A DNA stretch of 64,000 nucleotides from Paraburkholderia sp. (GTDB taxonomy: Bacteria > Pseudomonadota > Gammaproteobacteria > Burkholderiales > Burkholderiaceae): the NCBI RefSeq assembly GCF_024281035.1, contig NZ_JAMXLH010000023.1, forward strand, positions 1 to 64,000, in the 5' to 3' direction. Both the position numbers and the translations under genes were made by a program. This document shows, one piece after another, positions 58,978 through 64,000 of this stretch (position 1 is its first letter; each line of letters begins with the position of its first letter). The notes below the pieces were generated by a model, which made no database searches, had not been told where the DNA came from, and worked only from the letters and a program-made list of their open reading frames with translations.

Positions 58978-59399
58978 TTCGAACCTCCTTGTTTCACGAC
59001 CGGCATGCCGGCCTGCTGCCAGGCGTTCACGCCGCCGTCCAGAACATGGACTTCGGCAAAACCGGCATCTTTCACAACGCGCAGCGCCTTGTGCGACTGC
59101 TGGCCCGTCTGGCAGACCAGCAATACCGGATTGCTCTTGTTCTTCACGAACTGGCCCACCTTGGCTTCCAGCTCGCCGAACGCAATCTGGCGGGCCGAAG
59201 GCAGATGTCCCTTCGCGAAGTCGTCCGCGGAACGCAGGTCGATCACCACCGCGTTACGGCGATTGATGAGCTGCGTCGCCTCGGCGGCAGAGACGCCGCG
59301 GCGCCCGCCGCGCGAAAGCGTCGGCCACAGGAGCAACCCTCCGGATATGAGGACGATCGCGATGAGTACAAGGTTGATGTAATTGGTAAAGAACGTCAC
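58974..59399 (-). CDS. Membrane-anchored rhodanese-like protein
   Basis: The 141-residue protein has an N-terminal membrane helix (NYINLVLIAIVLISGGLLLW) and a rhodanese domain with catalytic Cys in VCQTGQQSHKA and the signature VIDLRSADDFAKGHLPSAR. It may carry sulfane sulfur at the membrane. It is upstream of grxC with a four-base overlap, forming the conserved rhodanese-grxC-secB-gpsA group. Confidence 0.9.
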   Translation of the reverse strand: MTFFTNYINLVLIAIVLISGGLLLWPTLSRGGRRGVSAAEATQLINRRNAVVIDLRSADDFAKGHLPSARQIAFGELEAKVGQFVKNKSNPVLLVCQTGQQSHKALRVVKDAGFAEVHVLDGGVNAWQQAGMPVVKQGGSK

Positions 59400-59612
59400 G
59401 GAAGATTCGCCGGGGAAAGAGAAATCGAGGGAAATCCAGATTGGGCAACCTGTCCATTATAAAATAAGCGCTTGTCACGGGCGCGTCGCTGGCGCGTCGC
59501 TCACGTTGCGCGCCCCTTAAGCAGGCATGAAGTACCGGATGCGCCTGCGCAGGATGTTCCGGCGCGTCTCCCGTCCCCGTTTACCGCTTCCTCACTACCG
59601 GCCTTTATCCGC

Positions 59613-60359
59613 ATGTACAAACTCGTGCTCATCCGCCACGGCGAATCGACGTGGAACAAGGAAAACCGATTCACCGGCTGGGTCGACGTCGACCTCACCG
59701 AACAGGGCGTCCGCGAAGCCCGGCAGGCAGGCCGCCTGCTCACGGAATCCGGCTATGCGTTCGACATCGCCTACACGTCGGTGCTCAAGCGCGCGATCCG
59801 CACGCTCTGGCTCGTTCAGGACGAAATGGACCAGATGTACCTGCCGGTCGTGCATTCGTGGCGCCTGAACGAGCGCCACTATGGCGCACTGTCCGGCTTG
59901 AACAAGGCCGAAACCGCTGCGAAGTACGGCGACGAGCAAGTGCTCGTCTGGCGCCGCAGCTACGACACGCCGCCGCCCGCACTCGATCCGGCCGATCCGC
60001 GCACGTCGTACAACGACCCGCGCTACGCGAAGGTCCGGCGCGAGGAGCTGCCGCTCGCCGAGTGCCTGAAAGACACCGTCGCACGCGTGCTGCCGATCTG
60101 GAACGAGTCGATTGCACCGGCCATCAAGTCGGGCAAGCAGATCCTGATCGCCGCCCACGGCAATTCGATCCGCGCGCTGGTGAAGTACCTCGACAACATT
60201 TCGGACGACGACATCGTCGGCCTGAACATTCCGAACGGCGTGCCGCTCGTCTACGAACTGGACGAGAACCTCAAGCCCATTACGCATTACTACCTCGGCG
60301 ACGCCGAAGCGATCGCCAGGGCACAGGCCGCGGTCGCGAGCCAGGGCAAGGCGGGTTAA
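59613..60359 (+). CDS. gpmA: 2,3-bisphosphoglycerate-dependent phosphoglycerate mutase
   Basis: GpmA interconverts 3- and 2-phosphoglycerate in glycolysis. From [15 protein letters not shown] the protein has 248 residues, the family norm. The phosphorylated His is in LIRHGES (His9), the second His in [14 protein letters not shown], and ERHYGAL is present. The upstream in-frame start is rejected. It is divergent from the rhodanese gene. A strong 10-bp hairpin lies at 60483-60511. Confidence 0.96.
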   Translation: MYKLVLIRHGESTWNKENRFTGWVDVDLTEQGVREARQAGRLLTESGYAFDIAYTSVLKRAIRTLWLVQDEMDQMYLPVVHSWRLNERHYGALSGLNKAETAAKYGDEQVLVWRRSYDTPPPALDPADPRTSYNDPRYAKVRREELPLAECLKDTVARVLPIWNESIAPAIKSGKQILIAAHGNSIRALVKYLDNISDDDIVGLNIPNGVPLVYELDENLKPITHYYLGDAEAIARAQAAVASQGKAG

Positions 60360-60770
60360 GCGCGGCCCATGCCGCATTTATTTGTCCGCTTTCACCGGCT
60401 TTCACCGGCTTTCAGGTGTTATTGCCGGGGCTTATGAAGGACGCTTGCCGGGCTCTAATCGTTTTTTCGCTTCCGACCCGGCAATCCGCCCGTCTTCCCG
60501 GCGGGCGGATTCGACCCGCTTCTCCGCGACGCGTTCCGGCTGATTCGCCGGCAGAACCGCCAGTCTCGCGACAGTTTCACGCCAGTTCCGGCTCAGCCAG
60601 GGTTTGTCATACCGTTTCTTGCGAACCGCATGAACTGCACGCTGTCGAACCGGGAATCGTCGGCGCGTGTTGCACTGGTCGCACTCCCCCGACAGGTGTC
60701 CAGTTATACTTGCCCATCGCTATTCCATAAGACGCCGTCACGTGCGTTTAGACCGCACGCAACAATCCCT
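60360..60770 (+). other. gpmA to protease intergenic region
   Basis: This 411-bp region has no gene I can support. It contains two copies of CTTTCACCGG (60389-60398, 60399-60408) and a third partial copy. A hairpin AATCCGCCCG/CGGGCGGATT (60483-60492, 60502-60511) without a T tract and a -10-like TATACT at 60715-60720 follow. Confidence 0.6.
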
Positions 60771-62330
60771 ATGCGAAAGAAACTGAAAAACATCGGCCTG
60801 ATCGCCGCTGGCCTTGCAACCGGCGTATTTGCGACGCTGCAGATTTCCGCTTCGGCGCAGCAGACCTCCCTCGAGCCGCTGCCGCTCGACCAGTTGCGGC
60901 TCTTCGCCGAAGTGTTCGGGCAGATCAAGCATGAGTACGTCGTGCCGGTCGACGACAAGAAACTGCTGACTGCAGCGATCAAGGGCATGGTGTCGAGCCT
61001 CGATCCGCACTCCTCGTATCTGGACAAGACCGACTACCAGGAGCTGCAGGAACAGACTCGCGGCCGCTTCGCGGGCCTCGGCATCGAGATTTCGTCGGAA
61101 GACGGCCTCATCAAGGTGATTTCGCCGATCGAGGACACGCCCGCGTTCCGCGCCGGCATCCGTCCGGGCGACCTCATCACGCGCATCAACGACAAGCCCG
61201 TGCGCGGCATGACGCTCGACCAGGCCGTCAAGCAGATGCGCGGCGAGCCGGGCACCAAGGTCACGCTCACGATCTTCCGCAAGACCGACGACCGCACCTT
61301 CCCGCTCACCGTCACGCGCGCCATCATCAAGGTGCAGAGCGTGAAGTCGAAGATCGTGCAGCCCGGCTACGCCTACATCCGCATCACGAGCTTCCAGGAG
61401 CGCACGGTCCCCGACCTCGCGGCGAAGCTGCAAGACATCGCGCGCCAGGAGCCGAACCTCAAGGGCGTCATCCTCGATCTGCGCAACAATGGCGGCGGCC
61501 TGCTGCAAAGTGCGGTCGGCGTCGCGGGCGCGTTCCTGCCGCCGGATTCGGTCGTCGTTTCGACCAACGGCCAGATTCCGGACTCCAAGCAGGTCTATCG
61601 CGACACCTACGAGAACTACCGCCTGCCGTCGTTCGACGGCGATCCGCTGAAGAACGAGGCGGCCGAGTTCAGGACCGTGCCGATGATCGTGCTGACGAAC
61701 GCGTATTCGGCCTCGGCATCGGAAATCGTGGCCGGCGCGCTGCAGGACCAGAAGCGCGCGCTGATCGTCGGCAAGACGACCTTCGGCAAGGGTTCGGTGC
61801 AGACGGTTCGTCCGATGACGGCCGACACGGCGCTGCGTCTCACGACGGCGTACTACTACACGCCGAGCGGCCGCTCGATCCAGAACAAGGGCATCCGTCC
61901 TGACTATCCGGTCGACCAGTACGCCGAAGGCGATCCGGACGACGCACTCGTCACGCGCGAAGTCGACTACTCGAACCACCTCGCAAATACGCAGGATCCG
62001 AACGAGAAGAAGGAGCAGGACCTGCGCGAGCAGGAGCGCATGGACATGCTGCGCCAGCTCGAAGAGCAGAACGACAAGAAGACGCCGGAACAGCGCCAGA
62101 AGGACCGCGACCGCAAGCCGGTCGAGTTCGGCACGCAGGATGACTTCATGCTCCAGCAGGCCCTGAACAAGCTGCAGGGCAAGCCGGTCATCGAGTCGAA
62201 GTCGCTCATGGAGCGCCGCCTCGCGCAGCAGAAGCCCGAGCAGTCGTCGGCCGCGCCGATCTCCGTGAAGCCCGCCACGCTGATCATGGTGCCGCGCGAC
62301 ACACCGGCATCGGCTCCTCAGTCGAAGTAA
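60771..62330 (+). CDS. ctpA: Carboxy-terminal processing protease (S41A, PDZ)
   Basis: This periplasmic Ser/Lys protease processes C-termini of envelope proteins. The 519-residue protein from MRKKLKNIGLIAAGLATGVF has a signal or anchor segment (to about 35), a PDZ domain (about 90-170; GLGIEISSEDGLIKVISPIE) and a tail-specific protease domain with catalytic Ser in NAYSASASEIVAGAL and Lys in GKTTFGKGSVQT. A charged Glu/Gln/Lys-rich region follows at about 410-470. The upstream in-frame start was rejected. Confidence 0.93.
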   Translation: MRKKLKNIGLIAAGLATGVFATLQISASAQQTSLEPLPLDQLRLFAEVFGQIKHEYVVPVDDKKLLTAAIKGMVSSLDPHSSYLDKTDYQELQEQTRGRFAGLGIEISSEDGLIKVISPIEDTPAFRAGIRPGDLITRINDKPVRGMTLDQAVKQMRGEPGTKVTLTIFRKTDDRTFPLTVTRAIIKVQSVKSKIVQPGYAYIRITSFQERTVPDLAAKLQDIARQEPNLKGVILDLRNNGGGLLQSAVGVAGAFLPPDSVVVSTNGQIPDSKQVYRDTYENYRLPSFDGDPLKNEAAEFRTVPMIVLTNAYSASASEIVAGALQDQKRALIVGKTTFGKGSVQTVRPMTADTALRLTTAYYYTPSGRSIQNKGIRPDYPVDQYAEGDPDDALVTREVDYSNHLANTQDPNEKKEQDLREQERMDMLRQLEEQNDKKTPEQRQKDRDRKPVEFGTQDDFMLQQALNKLQGKPVIESKSLMERRLAQQKPEQSSAAPISVKPATLIMVPRDTPASAPQSK

Positions 62331-62498
62331 CGTTTTCAGCAGCACACGCCCCTTTGCCCTTTGCCGCTACACGGCGGCAAAGGGGCGAACGAAGGCCCCC
62401 CCGCGCGCGGCTAAAATAACAACATCGAATCCACGGCGCGCAGCACGCAACCCCGGCCTGTCGCGACGCCCCAAGCCCCACTCCCCCCGCGCATCGCG

Positions 62499-63254
62499 AT
62501 GAACGACGATCAACTCCTCCGCTATTCCCGCCACATCCTCGTCGACGAGATCGGCATCGAGGCGCAGCAGTGCTTTCTCGACGCGCACGCGATCGTGGTC
62601 GGCGCGGGCGGACTCGGCTCGCCCGCGGCGATGTATCTCGCGGCGTCGGGCGTGGGCACGATCACGCTCGTCGACAACGACAAAGTCGATCTCACGAACC
62701 TGCAGCGGCAGATCATGCACGAGACGGCTTCGGTTGGCTGCGCGAAAGTGGAGTCGGGCCGCCACGCCATCGCGCGGCTCAATCCGGAGGTGAAGGTGAA
62801 CGCGGTAGAGGCGCGCATCGACGACGCGTGGCTCGACGCGAACGTGCCCGGCGCGACGGTCGTGCTCGATTGCACCGACAACTTCGCGACGCGCCATGCG
62901 ATCAACCGCGCGTGCGTCGCGCACGGCGTGCCGCTCGTCTCGGGCGCGGCGCTGCGCTTCGACGGCCAGATCAGCACCTTCGACTTCCGTGATCCCGCCT
63001 CGCCCTGCTATGCGTGCGTGTTCCCCGAGGATCAGCCATTCGAGGAAGTGGCGTGCGCAACGATGGGCGTGTTCGCGCCGACGGTGGGCATCATCGGCGC
63101 GATGCAGGCCGCCGAGGCGCTGCGCGTGATCGGCCGGATCGGCGCGCCGCTCGTCGGCCGGCTCATGATGCTCGATTCGCTGCGCATGGAGTGGAACACG
63201 ATGCGCATCGCGCGGCAGCCGGACTGCCCGGTCTGCGGCACGCGCCACGCGTGA
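62499..63254 (+). CDS. MoeB/ThiF-family adenylyltransferase
   Basis: The 251-residue E1-like enzyme adenylates the C-terminal glycine of a sulfur carrier (MoaD or ThiS). It has RYSRHILVDEIGIEAQQ, the ATP loop VVGAGGLGSPAAMYLAASG, the catalytic Asp in VLDCTDNFATRHAINRACV and the zinc Cys pairs SPCYAC and CPVCG. It has no rhodanese domain. Neighbours do not tell whether it serves molybdopterin or thiamine. Confidence 0.92.
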   Translation: MNDDQLLRYSRHILVDEIGIEAQQCFLDAHAIVVGAGGLGSPAAMYLAASGVGTITLVDNDKVDLTNLQRQIMHETASVGCAKVESGRHAIARLNPEVKVNAVEARIDDAWLDANVPGATVVLDCTDNFATRHAINRACVAHGVPLVSGAALRFDGQISTFDFRDPASPCYACVFPEDQPFEEVACATMGVFAPTVGIIGAMQAAEALRVIGRIGAPLVGRLMMLDSLRMEWNTMRIARQPDCPVCGTRHA

Positions 63255-63280
63255 AAAAAAACCTCGGCATGTGCCGAGGC
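63253..63280 (-). terminator. Terminator of ptsI
   Basis: CCTCGGCA and TGCCGAGG (63262-63279) flank a 2-base loop. On the minus strand the stem is followed by eight T residues. It lies just after the MoeB-like stop. Confidence 0.85.
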
Positions 63281-63339
63281 TTGTTCGTGCCTGTTCGTGC
63301 TTTTTCGTTCGTTACCGGGCGCTGTTTTTACACCGCGCC

Positions 63340-64000
63340 TCACGCGCTGACGACACGCTTGAGCGCCGCCTGCAGTTCCTCGGGATCGTAAGCCGCCAGC
63401 ACTTCGGCCACGGGTTTTTCCAGCGTCTTTAGTTGCGAGCGCAAGATCTCCTGCTTCACGACGAGCAACTGGCTCGGCAGCATCGAGAACTCGGTGAGCC
63501 CCATGCCGAGCAACAGTCGCGTGTACGCCGGATCGCCCGCCATCTCACCGCACACCGACACCGGCACGCCCGCGCGCTTCGCCTCGCGCAGCGTGTGCGA
63601 GATCAGTTGCAGCACGGCCGGATGGAGCGGATCGTAGAGTTCGGCGACGGCGTTGTCGGCGCGGTCGATGGCGAGCGTGTACTGGATCAGGTCGTTCGTG
63701 CCGATCGAGAGGAAGTCGAGACGGCGCAGGAACATCGGCAGCGAAAGCGCCGCCGCCGGGATCTCGATCATCGCGCCCACCTTGATGTTCGGATCGTAGG
63801 CGAGCCCCGCTTCGTCGAGCTGGCGCTTCGCTTCGCGGATCAGGCCGAGCGTCTGGTCGATCTGCTGCGCATGCGCGAGCATCGGGATCAGGATCTTCAC
63901 GTTGCCGAACGCCGAAGCGCGCAGGATCGCACGCAACTGCGTGAGGAACATCCGCGGCTCGGAGAGGCTCCAGCGAATCGCGCGCAGGCCGAGCGCCGGA
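63340..64000 (-). CDS. ptsI: PTS enzyme I, C-terminal part (5' end outside window)
   Basis: This is the phosphoenolpyruvate-protein phosphotransferase that starts the PTS cascade. The 220 codons in the window encode the PEP-binding TIM-barrel end: PALGLRAIRWSLSEPRMFLT, GAMIEIPAAALSL, LSIGTNDLIQYTLAIDRADN and the catalytic Cys in VSVCGEMAGDPAY. The frame stays open through 64000. The best match is classic EI rather than EINtr, but the N-terminal domains that would settle it are not visible. Confidence 0.92.
   Translation of the reverse strand, partial: PALGLRAIRWSLSEPRMFLTQLRAILRASAFGNVKILIPMLAHAQQIDQTLGLIREAKRQLDEAGLAYDPNIKVGAMIEIPAAALSLPMFLRRLDFLSIGTNDLIQYTLAIDRADNAVAELYDPLHPAVLQLISHTLREAKRAGVPVSVCGEMAGDPAYTRLLLGMGLTEFSMLPSQLLVVKQEILRSQLKTLEKPVAEVLAAYDPEELQAALKRVVSA

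Overview
The window is GC-rich, and its gene order and protein families point to chromosome 1 of a Burkholderiales bacterium close to Burkholderia, Paraburkholderia or Caballeronia. The evidence is the cluster kdsD-kdsC-lptCAB-rpoN-hpf-ptsN-hprK-rapZ, the aa3 cytochrome oxidase cluster with CtaG, Surf1 and Sco proteins, the run gpsA-secB-grxC-rhodanese, and an RpoH of beta-proteobacterial type. Almost all of it is conserved core chromosome. No CRISPR array, insertion sequence, prophage or rRNA gene was seen.

Layout. 1-1851 is the 3'-truncated part of a KefB/YbaL-like antiporter (minus). 2163-11949 (plus) holds KDO and LPS export genes, sigma-54, and the nitrogen-PTS and HPr-kinase regulators (rpoN, hpf, ptsN, hprK, rapZ), followed by a Lon-N-domain protein. 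11981-13975 (minus) is mutM-mutY for oxidised-guanine repair. 14087-20244 (plus) has a TPR protein, lolB, ispE, tRNA-Gln, prs, rplY and pth. 20355-21755 has hisC and a convergent ferredoxin. 21780-23750 is a more AT-rich accessory patch with an unrecognised protein, a MASE1-like membrane protein and a MarR-like regulator. 23958-28151 has coaD, rsmD, ftsY, and a maleylpyruvate or maleylacetoacetate isomerase with a fumarylpyruvate-hydrolase-like protein. 28361-31539 has ybiB and leuA. The leuA leader carries a Leu-rich peptide gene with four CTA codons, apparently on a leaderless transcript. 31791-33711 has an NTF2-like protein and rpoH, the latter preceded by a perfect CIRCE operator.

33801-41317 (minus) is a complete N-acetylglucosamine operon: a GntR regulator, NagA, a SIS-type deaminase, a fused EIIA-HPr-EI and an EIICBB permease. 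It has a clear sigma-70 promoter with repeats likely to bind the regulator. 41776-42588 is a methionine-binding protein. 42740-53554 (minus, with one divergent small gene) is the aa3 oxidase region: a Sco protein, ctaB, ctaA, a Sco-like protein, Surf1, ctaE, a DUF2970 protein, ctaG, a 46-residue assembly protein, ctaD, a ctaC that carries cytochrome c and OmpA-like domains, and a frameshifted DUF2244 gene. The right end (53852-64000) holds bioC-like, comF, trmL, a macrodomain protein, gpsA, secB, grxC, a rhodanese, gpmA, a carboxy-terminal protease, a MoeB/ThiF protein and the C-terminal part of ptsI.

The main value beyond routine annotation is regulatory: the leuA leader, the interlocking CIRCE and hairpin at rpoH, mutually exclusive hairpins before rplY, twin hairpins before hisC, and a repeat array before rapZ. 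On the protein side, the COX2-cytochrome c-OmpA fusion, the second EIIB domain lacking its cysteine, and the DUF2244 frameshift deserve checking. All calls come from reading the sequence. No database search was run.
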